Positions 42,554 through 51,814 are shown, counted from the stretch's first letter. The stretch is 64,000 nucleotides of DNA from Desulfosporosinus sp. (GCA_003513495.1 DOPM01000054.1:31269-95268), one strand, 5' to 3'. Program-made: numbers and translations. The notes: generated from the letters alone by a model not told the origin.

Positions 42554-42659
42554 TTATCCACAGGGGAGGAAGGATTGTCCACCTTCTATCCCCGTGTTAT
42601 CCACTATAGAATACGACCTATACTGACTTTATCCACAGTTTTATCCACACTATACACAG
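42554..42659 (+). promoter_or_regulatory. cluster of DnaA boxes without an adjacent replication gene
   Basis: TTATCCACA occurs exactly at 42554-42562, 42629-42637 and 42641-42649, all on the plus strand. TTATCCACT is at 42597-42605 and a weaker CTATACACA at about 42650-42658. The consensus is TTATNCACA. The stretch is AT-rich and lies between pncB and argH. No dnaA, dnaN or other origin gene is nearby. Confidence 0.75.
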
Positions 42660-42875
42660 CTTTTTTTCTCATTCTGTTGAAAACTAAGGTTATACATCCT
42701 TTAATGACGCATGGTACAAACTTTTCTGGAACCCTATACCGGTATCAATACTCCTTTATAGTACACAATTCCAGATTAAGCCTTATTTTACGTCGAAATC
42801 CTCTAACACCAACCTTGCAGCAGTTTTCCTTCGACATAATATTTAAAAAGGTACTGTGAACTCAGAATTAGTCGT

Positions 42876-44258
42876 CTACCAAAGCAAATTTTCTAATAGC
42901 ATACGACTCATCTTAATTCCCTTAGAGACAGTCTCGGGAGAAGGACCTCCTGTAATCTTGCGAGCCCGAACACAGAATTCGATACCAATTGAGCTAAATA
43001 GATCTTCTTCAAAAACTGGGGAGAGCTTTTGATAGTCGCTTAAACTTAGATCTTCTAACCCCATTCCATTTTTACTGCAATGTAAAACTATCCGTCCAAC
43101 TAATTCATGGGCTTCCCGGAAAGGTACCCCTTTCTTTGCCAGATAATCAGCTAGATCTGTGGCATTGGTAAACCCCCCTTTGGCTCCAAAAGCCATTGTA
43201 TCCCGATGGACCTGCATAGTTCTTAGCATAGGTTCTACAACCAACAAGCATTTTTGAATAGTATCTACAGCATCAAAGACCTGTTCTTTATCCTCTTGCA
43301 TATCTTTGTTGTAAGCGAGGGGAAGCCCTTTCATAACGGTTAAAAGAGCCATCAAATCTCCATACACACGTCCGGTTTTTCCCCTAACTAACTCTGCCAC
43401 ATCCGGATTTTTCTTTTGAGGCATGATACTAGAACCCGTAGAATATCCGTCATCCATGGAGATGAACTGAAATTCCCCGCTCGACCAAAGAACAAGTTCC
43501 TCACACAGCCGACTCAAATGCATCATGAGGATGGATGCACTTGCCAGAAACTCAAGGGCAAAATCCCGGTCACTTACCCCGTCCAGGCTGTTTAATGTGA
43601 CTCCATCTAAGCCCAGTTCCAGAGCCACTTGTTCCCGGTCAAGAGGGAACGTCGTCCCGGCCATAGCCCCAGAACCGAGGGGGGAAATGTTTAAGCGTTT
43701 AAGTGTATCTTTAAGTCGACCTAGGTCACGTAAAAACATTTGCACATAAGCCATGAGATGATGTGCCAGCGTAATCGGTTGGGCCTTCTGCAGATGAGTA
43801 TAGCCTGGCATCCAGGTTTCCAGATGCTCCTCCGACAGGTAGAGAAGGGTCTGAATCAACTGTTCCACCAAGGACTTTGTCTGATCAATTTCAGTTTTTA
43901 AAAACAGTCTTAAGTCCAAAGCGACCTGGTCATTTCGGCTCCGTCCAGTATGTAACTTTTTCCCTACAGGGCCAATCCGCTCAGTTAAAAGCTTCTCGAC
44001 ATTCATATGAATGTCTTCTGCACCAATCTCAAACTCAATCTTTCCCGCTTGAATGTCTGCTAGGATCTCGGTCAAGCCCTTAATTAGATGGTTTGCTTCC
44101 GCCTCTGAGATGACTCCAACGCTCCCCAGCATCCTTGCATGAGCGATACTCCCTTGAATATCCTGTTTATATAGGCGCTGATCGAACCGTATTGAGGAAT
44201 GAAAGTCCTCCACCAACCCCTCTGTACTTTTTTCAAAACGTCCGCCCCAAAGTTTCAC
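42876..44258 (-). CDS. argH: argininosuccinate lyase
   Basis: 460 residues from GTG 44258 (VKLWGGRF), eight bases after AAGGGAGA. An ATG further upstream gives an atypical N-terminus. Conserved fumarase/ASL motifs: GRSRNDQVA, the signature GSSIMPQKKNPD, and TFPLDRE. It splits argininosuccinate into arginine and fumarate. It follows argG with a terminator and repeat between them. Confidence 0.95.
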   Translation of the reverse strand: MKLWGGRFEKSTEGLVEDFHSSIRFDQRLYKQDIQGSIAHARMLGSVGVISEAEANHLIKGLTEILADIQAGKIEFEIGAEDIHMNVEKLLTERIGPVGKKLHTGRSRNDQVALDLRLFLKTEIDQTKSLVEQLIQTLLYLSEEHLETWMPGYTHLQKAQPITLAHHLMAYVQMFLRDLGRLKDTLKRLNISPLGSGAMAGTTFPLDREQVALELGLDGVTLNSLDGVSDRDFALEFLASASILMMHLSRLCEELVLWSSGEFQFISMDDGYSTGSSIMPQKKNPDVAELVRGKTGRVYGDLMALLTVMKGLPLAYNKDMQEDKEQVFDAVDTIQKCLLVVEPMLRTMQVHRDTMAFGAKGGFTNATDLADYLAKKGVPFREAHELVGRIVLHCSKNGMGLEDLSLSDYQKLSPVFEEDLFSSIGIEFCVRARKITGGPSPETVSKGIKMSRMLLENLLW

Positions 44259-44310
44259 GTTGCATCTCCCTTTCATCTATTTATTATCCTGAAAATTAGT
44301 TTAGGTTAAT

Positions 44311-44369
44311 GTCATCCTGAGCGATAGCGAAGGATCTAGATCCTTCAGTCGTGCCTCCCTCAGGATGAC
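44311..44369. repeat. REP-like repeat between argG and argH
   Basis: Outer arms GTCATCCTGAG and CTCAGGATGAC (11 bp, perfect) enclose an 18-base palindrome GAAGGATCTAGATCCTTC. A related half-copy lies at 42395-42420. Confidence 0.8.
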
Positions 44370-44433
44370 ATAGTGCTTGATTGCTTTTCTATACCCGTAG
44401 GGTTAATTCATGAATTGCCCCTACCATATACGT

Positions 44434-44460
44434 AAAGAAAGCGCCGGGGGGCCCGGCGCT
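44434..44460 (-). terminator. intrinsic terminator after argG
   Basis: Minus-strand AGCGCCGGG and CCCGGCGCT arms followed by TTCTTT. Very GC-rich stem. It would end argG transcripts before argH. Confidence 0.75.
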
Positions 44461-44471
44461 ACACTTTACTC

Positions 44472-45680
44472 CTATTTACGCAAGCCTGATTGTTTTTCCA
44501 TCAAAGCTCTTACCTTCAGTGGTAAACCGAAAAGGTTAATAAATCCTCCGGCATCCTTTTGATCATATACCCCATCTTCGCCAAAGGTCGCATACGCTTC
44601 ATTATAAAGGGAATAAGGGGATTTTACACCCGCTAAGCTGCAATTTCCTTTGTATAATTTTACTCGAACTGTACCCGTAGCGTTTTTCTGAGTCACATTA
44701 ACGAAGGCATCTAGGGCTTCACGAAGCGGGGTATACCAAGTTCCATCGTAGACAATTTCCGCATATTTTAAGGCGATTTGTTCTTTATAATGTAAGGTTA
44801 AGCGGTCAAGAGTAAGACGTTCTAACGCTTGATGAGCAAAATAAAGAATAGTTCCTCCAGGGGTCTCATAGACTCCGCGAGATTTCATCCCAACAAGTCG
44901 GTTTTCGACCATGTCAACAATTCCAACCCCATTTTTTCCGCCCAGTTCATTGAGGGTTTCTAATAGATCAACAGGAGCAATTTGCTGACCATTCAAAGAA
45001 GTCGGAACCCCTTGTTCGAACCCAAGCTCCAGGTAGGTTGCTTCATCTGGAGCATCCTCGGGAGAAACACCAAGCAAATAAAGGTCTCGTTTGGGCTCAT
45101 TCCAGGGATCTTCCAGGTCTCCTCCCTCGTGGCTGAGATGCCAAAGGTTGCGGTCCATACTATACGGACGATCCTTGGTTACCGGAACCGGAATTCCACG
45201 TGCTTGAGCATAGTCAATGCAATCTTCTCGGGACTTAAGATCCCAAATCCGCCAAGGTGCAATGATCTCCAAGTCTGGATTGAGGGCTTTAACACTCAAT
45301 TCAAATCTCACTTGGTCATTACCTTTACCCGTTGCACCATGAGCAATCGCAACCGCTCCCTCCTTCTCCGCAATTTCCACTAACCGACGGGCGATTAATG
45401 GACGGGCAAAAGAGGTTCCTAAAAGATAGTCGCCTTCATACACTGCCCCAGCCTTCAAGGTCGGGAAAACGAATTCTGTGAGGAATTCCTCTCTTAGATC
45501 CTCAATATACAGCTTGCTTGCACCACTTTTAATTGCCTTCTCTTGAAGAGGAGCCAGTTCTTCCCCTTGGCCAAGATCCGCTGCCATAGCAATTACTTCA
45601 TACCCATAAGTCTCCTTAAGCCAAGGAATAATAATGGAGGTATCTAACCCACCAGAATACGCTAAAACAACTTTTTTCAT
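44472..45680 (-). CDS. argG: argininosuccinate synthase
   Basis: 402 residues with the ATP-pyrophosphatase start VVLAYSGGLDTSIIIPWLKE, AHGATGKGNDQVRFE and the DLEDPWNEP segment. It joins citrulline and aspartate at the cost of ATP to AMP. Full length, no lesions. It follows argF at a 115-base gap and precedes argH. Confidence 0.96.
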   Translation of the reverse strand: MKKVVLAYSGGLDTSIIIPWLKETYGYEVIAMAADLGQGEELAPLQEKAIKSGASKLYIEDLREEFLTEFVFPTLKAGAVYEGDYLLGTSFARPLIARRLVEIAEKEGAVAIAHGATGKGNDQVRFELSVKALNPDLEIIAPWRIWDLKSREDCIDYAQARGIPVPVTKDRPYSMDRNLWHLSHEGGDLEDPWNEPKRDLYLLGVSPEDAPDEATYLELGFEQGVPTSLNGQQIAPVDLLETLNELGGKNGVGIVDMVENRLVGMKSRGVYETPGGTILYFAHQALERLTLDRLTLHYKEQIALKYAEIVYDGTWYTPLREALDAFVNVTQKNATGTVRVKLYKGNCSLAGVKSPYSLYNEAYATFGEDGVYDQKDAGGFINLFGLPLKVRALMEKQSGLRK

Positions 45681-45797
45681 AGTTATTATTCTCCCTCTCT
45701 AACAAGTTTTTAACCCCTACCTAGATTATGTGGCTGATTATTGTGTATAGTATTCTACTATATTTTTTAATTATTTACACGCAAGTTCTTGCGATGC

Positions 45798-46742
45798 TTA
45801 CATAACTAAGGCCATTACCGCCTTCTGAGCGTGTAGACGGTTTTCTGACTCATCGAAAACCACTGATTGGGCACCCTCGATCACCTCGTCGGTTATCTCT
45901 TCCCCACGGTGAGCGGGAAGACAATGAAGAACAATAGCGGATTGATTTGCTAGTTTCAAAGAGTTTGAATTAATTTGATACCCTTTAAACGCTGCCATAC
46001 GCTCCTGGGCCTCTCCTTCTTGACCCATACTTGCCCAAACATCCGTGTAAAGCACATCTGCGCCTTTAACAGCTTCTGAGGGGTCATCGACTACCTCTAC
46101 TAATCCACCATTATTCTTGGCATCGGCCTGGGCCATGGCGACAATCGCTGGATCAGGTTTATAACCCTGAGGAGAAGCAATGACAACATGCAAGCCCATC
46201 TTAGCTCCGCCAAACATCAAAGAATGTGCCATGTTGTTTCCATCACCAACATAGGCAAGCTTTAAGCCCTCTAAGCGTCCTTTATGCTCCTGAATCGTCA
46301 TGAGATCGGCCAGAACCTGACATGGATGAAGTTGGTCTGTAAGTCCATTAATAATCGGTATTGTAGCAAACTCTGCTAACTCTAAGACTTCTTGGTGACT
46401 GAAAGTTCGTATCATGATTCCGTCGACCATCCGAGAAAGAACCCGCGCCGTATCGGAAATAGGCTCTCCTCTGCCAAGTTGGATATCTCGTCCGCTCAGA
46501 AAAAGTGCATGTCCTCCAAGTTGATACATCCCTACTTCAAAAGAAACTCGAGTCCGTGTAGATGACTTTGTAAATACCATTCCCAAGGTTTTTCCCTGAA
46601 GGATTGGATGTGGGCGTCCGGCTTTTTGCTCTGCTTTAAGGTCTTTAGCTACATCTAATATATAGCTTAATTCTTCTTGATTGAAATCATGAAGGGAAAT
46701 AAAATCCCGTCCTTTAAATAGGGATTTATCAATTGTTTTCAT
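45798..46742 (-). CDS. argF: ornithine carbamoyltransferase
   Basis: 314 residues from ATG 46742, behind AAAGGAG. The carbamoyl phosphate site reads FTKSSTRTRVSFEVG. The ornithine-side motifs are HPCQVLADLMT and HCLPAHRGEEI. It makes citrulline. An upstream in-frame ATG would put the ArgR-like operator inside the gene and is rejected. First gene of the argF-argG-argH group. Confidence 0.95.
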   Translation of the reverse strand: MKTIDKSLFKGRDFISLHDFNQEELSYILDVAKDLKAEQKAGRPHPILQGKTLGMVFTKSSTRTRVSFEVGMYQLGGHALFLSGRDIQLGRGEPISDTARVLSRMVDGIMIRTFSHQEVLELAEFATIPIINGLTDQLHPCQVLADLMTIQEHKGRLEGLKLAYVGDGNNMAHSLMFGGAKMGLHVVIASPQGYKPDPAIVAMAQADAKNNGGLVEVVDDPSEAVKGADVLYTDVWASMGQEGEAQERMAAFKGYQINSNSLKLANQSAIVLHCLPAHRGEEITDEVIEGAQSVVFDESENRLHAQKAVMALVM

Positions 46743-46762
46743 TACATCCACTCCTTTAATAT

Positions 46763-46794
46763 GAATTATTATACACTTCACTGTATAATAATTC
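46763..46794. promoter_or_regulatory. ArgR-like operator palindrome upstream of argF
   Basis: GAATTATTATACA and its exact complement (13-bp arms, loop CTTCAC). Each arm extends to an ATGAAT-TATT-ATACA-type half that fits the ARG box pattern ATGAATWWWWATNCA. It overlaps the TATAAT-like promoter core, about 20 bases before the argF start. Confidence 0.7.
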
Positions 46795-46832
46795 AATAGG
46801 TAAATCATCTTCTGCTTTGCTTTACCAGTTAC

Positions 46833-46873
46833 CAAAAAGCTTCCAAAATGGGCACGAGGGGTAGGAGCTTTTT
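46833..46873. terminator. hairpin in the gap between argF and khtT
   Basis: AAAAAGCTTCC and GGAGCTTTTT arms (one bulge). Both strands read into T runs. The remaining 295 bases to khtT are AT-rich with a TATAAT at about 47055, the likely khtT promoter. I see no riboswitch there. Confidence 0.4.
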
Positions 46874-47168
46874 AGAGATCCCAAGTATATATTATATTAG
46901 TATTTCTAGCTTTTACACAAACAAAAACTTTTCTCCTTGAGAGATTAAACTAACATATTATCTATCCATTGTTTGTGCAAAATGCTATTTAACTATTTAA
47001 TCTGACACAAAGATCAGAGTTTTATTGGCTAAAGATGGCACTAATGGATAATTGATTATATAATAGAACTATTAAATAGATACACTTATAGGGTTGGAAA
47101 CTACCTACTTTACGGTTACTGTTTCCCAGATGCTAATACGTTAGAGTAAGTTAATGGAGGTAAACATC

Positions 47169-47669
47169 ATGAAATCAATTAAAGAAACAGATTTACCGGG
47201 TATTGGTAAGAAGTTTCAACTCCAAACCCGCAGCGGAGAGAAGGTTGTCGTCGTTGTACATGATGACGGCCGTAGGGAAATTTATCATTTTTATCGTGAG
47301 GACCCAGATGATTCTATCTCTATGGTCACTTTAGATGACGAAGAATCCCGTTGTATAGCTGCTATTCTAGGAGGGATGACTTATCGCCCTAAAGCATTAG
47401 AGACTGTAGATGTCGCCTTAGGAGATATGCTTATCGAATGGTACAAAATTGAGCCCGGAGCGTATGCCATTGGTAAAACTATCAAAGAATTGTGTATCCG
47501 ACAGGTTACTGGAGGAACGATAATAGCTATTGTAGAAGAGGATCAGAGTAAAACAGTGAACCCTGGACCTGAGGCGGCCTTTAGTAATGGCTCTACTGTC
47601 GTAATTCTTGGTGAAAAAAAACAAGTTAAAGCCTGTAAGCATCTCTTAGTTCATGGGAGTGTTCAGTAA
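47169..47669 (+). CDS. khtT: KhtT-like TrkA-C regulatory subunit of a K+/H+ antiporter
   Basis: 166 residues from ATG 47169, behind GGAGGTAAAC. The N-terminal half begins LPGIGKKFQLQTRSGEKVVVVVHDDG as in KhtT proteins, here split across the limit of a usual quote: LPGIGKKF then FQLQTRSGEKVVV. The C-terminal half is an RCK_C/TrkA-C domain (IGKTIKELCIRQVTGGTIIAIV). KhtT binds a nucleotide, c-di-AMP in Bacillus, and gates the antiporter. The stop overlaps the antiporter start. Confidence 0.88.
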   Translation: MKSIKETDLPGIGKKFQLQTRSGEKVVVVVHDDGRREIYHFYREDPDDSISMVTLDDEESRCIAAILGGMTYRPKALETVDVALGDMLIEWYKIEPGAYAIGKTIKELCIRQVTGGTIIAIVEEDQSKTVNPGPEAAFSNGSTVVILGEKKQVKACKHLLVHGSVQ

Positions 47670-48898
47670 TGGAGCATTTGATACTGGAGATAGGGCTTGC
47701 ACTAGCCTTGATTGCTGCTGCAGGACTTCTCGCCGGTAAACTCCGAATTTCTATTGTACCAATCCTAATATTGACTGGCATGATCGTTGGTCCGCAAGCA
47801 CCTCACATAAGCGTCTTAGACTTTCGATTTATTCACAGCGCCCCATTGATTGAATTCATGGGGCGTTTAGGAGTGCTGTTCCTCTTGTTTTCTCTAGGGT
47901 TAGAGTTCTCGATTAAACGTCTTTTAACTGCTGGGCCATCCATCATCAGAAGCGGTACAATTTATATGGTTATTAACTTATCCGTAGCTATTATATTCCC
48001 TTTGCTACTGGGTTGGCCTGTTAAGGAAATACTTGTCGTGGCAGGTATCATGACAATCTCTTCTAGTGCCATCGTAGCAAAAGTCATTGTCGATTTAAAG
48101 AGAGCGGCTAACGATGAAACGGAGATCATATTGGGGTTGATGATGTTTCAAGATGTCTTCGTGGCTATTTACTTTTCCGTTGTTTCTGGTCTAGTTCTTG
48201 CCGGTTCCACTTCCATTTCAGAAATAGCTATGAGTGCCTTAATGGCCCTGTTATTTATCGGAGGTTTTCTTTTTTTGGGGCATAAGCTGGTTCCAAAACT
48301 TGACCGTTGGTTGGATATCCCCTCGGATGAAACGTTCATGCTTGTTATATTCTCTATTTTAGTTTTGGTAGCGGGTTTCTCTGAAACCCTGCACATTGCT
48401 GAAGCCATCGGGGCTTTGCTCATTGGTCTGGTCCTGGCAGAAACAGAGCATTCCGAACGTATAGAGCATTTAATTGTTTCCTTTAGAGACTTCTTTGGGG
48501 CTCTTTTTTTCTTTAGTTTTGGCCTAAGCATTGACCCTTTTGCCTTGGGGGGAGCTGTTTGGCCTGCCGTAGCAGCTGTTCTCTTAACTCTCTTAGGTAA
48601 TATCGTGTCCGGCGTCTGGGCAGGGAGAAAAGCGAGTCTTTCCCACAGAGCTTCACTGAATATTGGTTTATCCATTATTTCGAGGGGTGAATTTTCGATC
48701 ATTTTAGCCACTCTTGCAAAAGCAGGCGGATTATTGCCTGCACTCCAACCCTTTGCCGCCTTATATGTTCTCATTCTCGCCATTCTAGGCCCCCTAATGA
48801 CGAAGGAATCTCGTTGGGTCTATAATCAATTAAGGCCACTGCTGAAATGGCCGCAAATTCCTGATAGAAGGAAGTTAAGAAAAAGTACAGGTCAATGA
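47669..48898 (+). CDS. khtU: CPA2-family K+/H+ antiporter, KhtU-like
   Basis: 409 residues with about 12-13 membrane segments. Conserved FLLFSLGLEFSIKRL, SSSAIVAKVIVDLK and ISRGEFSIILATLA motifs of the KefB/CPA2 family. It should export K+ in exchange for protons under KhtT control. ATG overlaps the khtT stop by one base. The stop codon lies within a strong terminator hairpin. Confidence 0.9.
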   Translation: MEHLILEIGLALALIAAAGLLAGKLRISIVPILILTGMIVGPQAPHISVLDFRFIHSAPLIEFMGRLGVLFLLFSLGLEFSIKRLLTAGPSIIRSGTIYMVINLSVAIIFPLLLGWPVKEILVVAGIMTISSSAIVAKVIVDLKRAANDETEIILGLMMFQDVFVAIYFSVVSGLVLAGSTSISEIAMSALMALLFIGGFLFLGHKLVPKLDRWLDIPSDETFMLVIFSILVLVAGFSETLHIAEAIGALLIGLVLAETEHSERIEHLIVSFRDFFGALFFFSFGLSIDPFALGGAVWPAVAAVLLTLLGNIVSGVWAGRKASLSHRASLNIGLSIISRGEFSIILATLAKAGGLLPALQPFAALYVLILAILGPLMTKESRWVYNQLRPLLKWPQIPDRRKLRKSTGQ

Positions 48899-48927
48899 GT
48901 GAACAACTCATTGACCTGTACTCTTTT
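48884..48927. terminator. bidirectional terminator between khtU and thiZ
   Basis: GTACAGGTCAATGAGT and its exact complement (16-bp arms, loop GAACA), with A-rich left and T-rich right flanks, serving both convergent genes. Confidence 0.9.
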
Positions 48928-48935
48928 TGCTAGGT

Positions 48936-49682
48936 CTAAGAGGAAAGTTGCTTAATAATCTGTCGTTTATATCGGATAAATGCCTCAGAGACCGAGAACT
49001 GATCTCCTCTAGGTCGTGGCGTATCGATAACAATCTCATGAGCAATCATCCCGGGAGGTCCAGTCATGATATAGACCCTATCCGAAAGTAAAATGGCTTC
49101 ATCAACATCGTGGGTGATGAATAACGCAGACATGTTAATGCGTCCCATTAACTCGAGATACCACTTATGCATCGCATTTTTTGTAATGGCATCCAAGGCA
49201 GAAAAGGGCTCGTCAAAAAGTGCCACCTCGTGCGAAAACAAATACGTTCTTAAGAGTGCAGCACGCTGGCGCATCCCTCCTGAAAGCTGGATGGGATACT
49301 TCTTCTGAGTCCCCTCCAGTCCAAAATCTGCGAAGTAGCTAAGCGCCTGAGTTCTGGCCTTCTGCTTGTTTACACCCCGAATAAAAAGCGGCAATGCAAC
49401 ATTATCCAGCACAGTCAGGTGGGGCTGCATCAAGTCTTTTTGCTGCATATAGCTCACTTTGCCTGCCTGCCCGGTTATATCCTCACCATTTAAGAGCACA
49501 TGCCCTGTTTCAGGGGGAAGCACGCCTGCAATCACGTTGAAGAGAGTACTTTTGCCGATCCCACTTACACCTAATAAGCTTACCAACTCGTTCTCTCCAA
49601 GGTTAATATTGATATCCTTGATGATTAATTCACCCGCAAAACTCTTAGATATAGTTTGGGTTTCAAGCTTTATTTTACCCAT
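48936..49682 (-). CDS. thiZ: ABC transporter ATPase of the pyrimidine/thiamine-precursor system
   Basis: 248 residues. Walker A LLGVSGIGKSTLFN, Q-loop MQQKDLM, signature LSGGMRQRAA, Walker B VALFDEPFSALD and H-loop THDVDEA. Of the nitrate/sulfonate/ThiZ ATPase group. Last gene of the riboswitch-controlled operon; powers uptake with ThiX and ThiY. Confidence 0.88.
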   Translation of the reverse strand: MGKIKLETQTISKSFAGELIIKDININLGENELVSLLGVSGIGKSTLFNVIAGVLPPETGHVLLNGEDITGQAGKVSYMQQKDLMQPHLTVLDNVALPLFIRGVNKQKARTQALSYFADFGLEGTQKKYPIQLSGGMRQRAALLRTYLFSHEVALFDEPFSALDAITKNAMHKWYLELMGRINMSALFITHDVDEAILLSDRVYIMTGPPGMIAHEIVIDTPRPRGDQFSVSEAFIRYKRQIIKQLSS

Positions 49683-49707
49683 GGTTACTCCTATATGTCA
49701 TGAAGCC

Positions 49708-50709
49708 CTACTTGGCCAGATAAGCGTTTGTAAATCCTGCTCCAGAATCGAGTTTATTCGGTATGAGCTTGTTCTCAAACATCCAGGTATAGAAATTGTC
49801 CCACCGCTCCTGATCAATATATCCCCATTGTTTGACTTCAGCCTTATACTGATCCGCAAGGTATTTCTGGCTGGCTGTTGCAATATCCAGATCCACTTCA
49901 GGGGCATACTTCACGAGGATTTTAGCTGCTTCTTCTGGATTTGCAATGGCGTATTCGTACCCTTTTGCTACGGCTGCTAAAAACTTTTTAGCAGTATCTT
50001 CATTTTGATTCAGGTATGTCTGACTGGACGCGATCACCGGGGTGTAAAAATCCAACACTGGATCAATGTCTTTAAAAGAGAAGAAGTTTGTATCTAGACC
50101 TTTCACCTTGGTGGCTACTCCATCCCAACCATAGTAAATCCATACGGCATCAACATTGCTTTGCAGGGCTGAAATAATATCAGTTACGGTACTGGGAATC
50201 ATTTTTACATTATCGTAGTTCCCACCGTCTTTTGTGATGACTTGCTTCAAAATGGCTTTTTCGACAGGGGTATCCCAGGTTGCGTATACTTTGTTCTCCA
50301 TGTTTTTGGGACCTAGGATATTATCCTCTTTTAAGGAGATAATTCCTGATGTATTATGTTGCAAGATGGTACCTACCGCAACGACATCCAACGGACTATT
50401 CGAGGTAATAGCAGCGGCAATTTCCTCTTGGAAACTTACTGTAAACTCTGCCTTTCCCGCTGCTACCAGGGGCAAAGCTCCACCCTCTGGGGGTTGAATG
50501 ATATCGACTTCCAGACCAGCATCCTTAAAATATCCTAATTCCTTTGCAGCGTATACTCCCGTATGGTTGGTGTTGGGGGTCCAATCCAGGACAAAGGTGA
50601 TCTTTTCGGTTGACTGTTGGGTAGGCTTTTCAGTACCTGTTTGTGAACAGCCAGTTAAGCCAATTATCATTAAAACCGCAGCCATCAAAGCAACAAACTT
50701 CTTTTTCAT
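49708..50709 (-). CDS. thiY: NMT1/THI5-like substrate-binding lipoprotein
   Basis: 333 residues. Lipoprotein signal with lipobox LTGCS (Cys 21), a polar TQQST linker, then the NMT1-like domain (FVLDWTPNTNHTGVYAAKE in the pyrimidine-binding region). ThiY binds formylaminopyrimidine in Bacillus. The TPP riboswitch upstream supports a thiamine-precursor role. Confidence 0.88.
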   Translation of the reverse strand: MKKKFVALMAAVLMIIGLTGCSQTGTEKPTQQSTEKITFVLDWTPNTNHTGVYAAKELGYFKDAGLEVDIIQPPEGGALPLVAAGKAEFTVSFQEEIAAAITSNSPLDVVAVGTILQHNTSGIISLKEDNILGPKNMENKVYATWDTPVEKAILKQVITKDGGNYDNVKMIPSTVTDIISALQSNVDAVWIYYGWDGVATKVKGLDTNFFSFKDIDPVLDFYTPVIASSQTYLNQNEDTAKKFLAAVAKGYEYAIANPEEAAKILVKYAPEVDLDIATASQKYLADQYKAEVKQWGYIDQERWDNFYTWMFENKLIPNKLDSGAGFTNAYLAK

Positions 50710-50772
50710 GTTCTTTCTTACTCCTCTACTTAAATACTTATGGTCTTATCTTTCATAGTACATCTTAGTTGA

Positions 50773-51546
50773 TTAATTTCTTTCCTCCTCGGTATGTCTC
50801 CAAGGCATTGCCCTACGTTCTAATAGCCCTACGCATTTCATGAGCAATAAACTCAATATGATAATAAGGAAAATAACTGCGAACATCTTATCAAAGGCGT
50901 AGGATTTCCGCACGCGAGTCATATATACTCCTAATCCACTATTTCCACCCAGCCATTCCGCTATGACTGCACCAACAATAGAATAGGATACGGATATTTT
51001 GAGACCCGAAAAGAAACCCGGCAAGGCATTGGGCAGCTTAATGTAGCGATATATTTGCCACTTCCTGGCACCCATGGCACGCATTAAATTCATTGCATCC
51101 GTATCGGAGGATTTGAAACCACCTAAAAGCGCGATGGTCATCGGGAAAAAGCACGTTAATACTACTAGTGTGATCTTAGGTGCCATATCATACCCCAACC
51201 ACAATACTAATAGAGGAGCAAGGGCAACCGTAGGAATCGTTTGAGTGACGACCAAAAGGGGATGTACGGCTTTATATAAAGCTTCAAACCGATCCATCAA
51301 AAGTGCTATGCTAAACGCTAAAACAATGCTAATAGCCAAGCCTCCAAAGGCTTCTGTCAAAGAAACTGCTGCATGCTGCATGAGCTCGGAAAACGAGTTG
51401 ATAAAGGCTCGGATCACGTCGATGGGGGAAGGCAACATAAACTTAGGAACAAATCCGGTTTCCGTCACCATATGCCATACCAGCAGTAAGAATAGTAATA
51501 GTGCTGTTGGATAGAGCTTATTGGTGATGTTTTGTAACTTTTTCAT
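50773..51546 (-). CDS. thiX: ABC transporter permease of the thiamine-precursor system
   Basis: 257 residues with six membrane helices. The EAA loop is the stretch MNLMRAMGARKWQIYRYIKLP (quoted in parts: MNLMRAMGARKW, QIYRYIKLP), and EWLGGNSGLGVYM follows. ATG 51546 overlaps the end of the preceding gene. A GTG seven codons upstream is a poorer alternative. It forms the membrane channel with ThiZ and ThiY. Confidence 0.85.
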   Translation of the reverse strand: MKKLQNITNKLYPTALLLFLLLVWHMVTETGFVPKFMLPSPIDVIRAFINSFSELMQHAAVSLTEAFGGLAISIVLAFSIALLMDRFEALYKAVHPLLVVTQTIPTVALAPLLVLWLGYDMAPKITLVVLTCFFPMTIALLGGFKSSDTDAMNLMRAMGARKWQIYRYIKLPNALPGFFSGLKISVSYSIVGAVIAEWLGGNSGLGVYMTRVRKSYAFDKMFAVIFLIIILSLLLMKCVGLLERRAMPWRHTEEERN

Positions 51547-51814
51547 CGATGGTCCAAATTCCGCCACCAGGCTTATAGCTGATTTTTACATAGGACATCA
51601 CACTAGGCGCACCTTCCTCGATACAAATCAACTGGCAGCGTTTAACAATATCCATGAGCTGTTCAAAGTCTCCCTCAATAGTCGTTTCAAATGGGCCCAC
51701 AAAGACATTAAGTCCAGTCGATTTTAAGTATTCAATAACTTTGTCCACTACGTGTAGGATTTCTTCTCCCTCCACTGCCGGTAGTACTTGGATTGCAACA
51801 CTCGCATTAATCAT
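51518..51814 (-). CDS. MTH1187/YkoF-type thiamine-binding protein
   Basis: 98 residues starting INASVAIQVLPAVEGEEIL, with VGPFETTIEGDFEQLM in the middle, the pattern of the MTH1187 family (half of a YkoF-like ferredoxin fold), which binds thiamine or its pyrimidine. First gene behind the TPP riboswitch. It overlaps thiX by 29 bases. Confidence 0.82.
   Translation of the reverse strand: MINASVAIQVLPAVEGEEILHVVDKVIEYLKSTGLNVFVGPFETTIEGDFEQLMDIVKRCQLICIEEGAPSVMSYVKISYKPGGGIWTIDEKVTKHHQ

Noticed and set aside
42554..42659. The DnaA boxes as the chromosomal origin
   Set aside because: No dnaA, dnaN, rpmH, parAB or gidAB neighbours. The parAB pair on the element is 27 kb away and belongs to the element.
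42575..42859. A 94-codon ORF across the DnaA box cluster
   Set aside because: It starts within the DnaA boxes, lacks a ribosome site and has unlikely composition. The DNA elements explain the sequence better.
46836..47168. A c-di-AMP (ydaO-type) riboswitch before khtT
   Set aside because: The gene context would suit it, but I cannot find the conserved aptamer sequence. Only a simple hairpin and a TATAAT are visible.
48169..48783. A 204-codon minus-strand ORF opposite khtU
   Set aside because: It is antisense to a well-conserved antiporter gene. Its lysine- and proline-rich composition mirrors the hydrophobic codons on the other strand.
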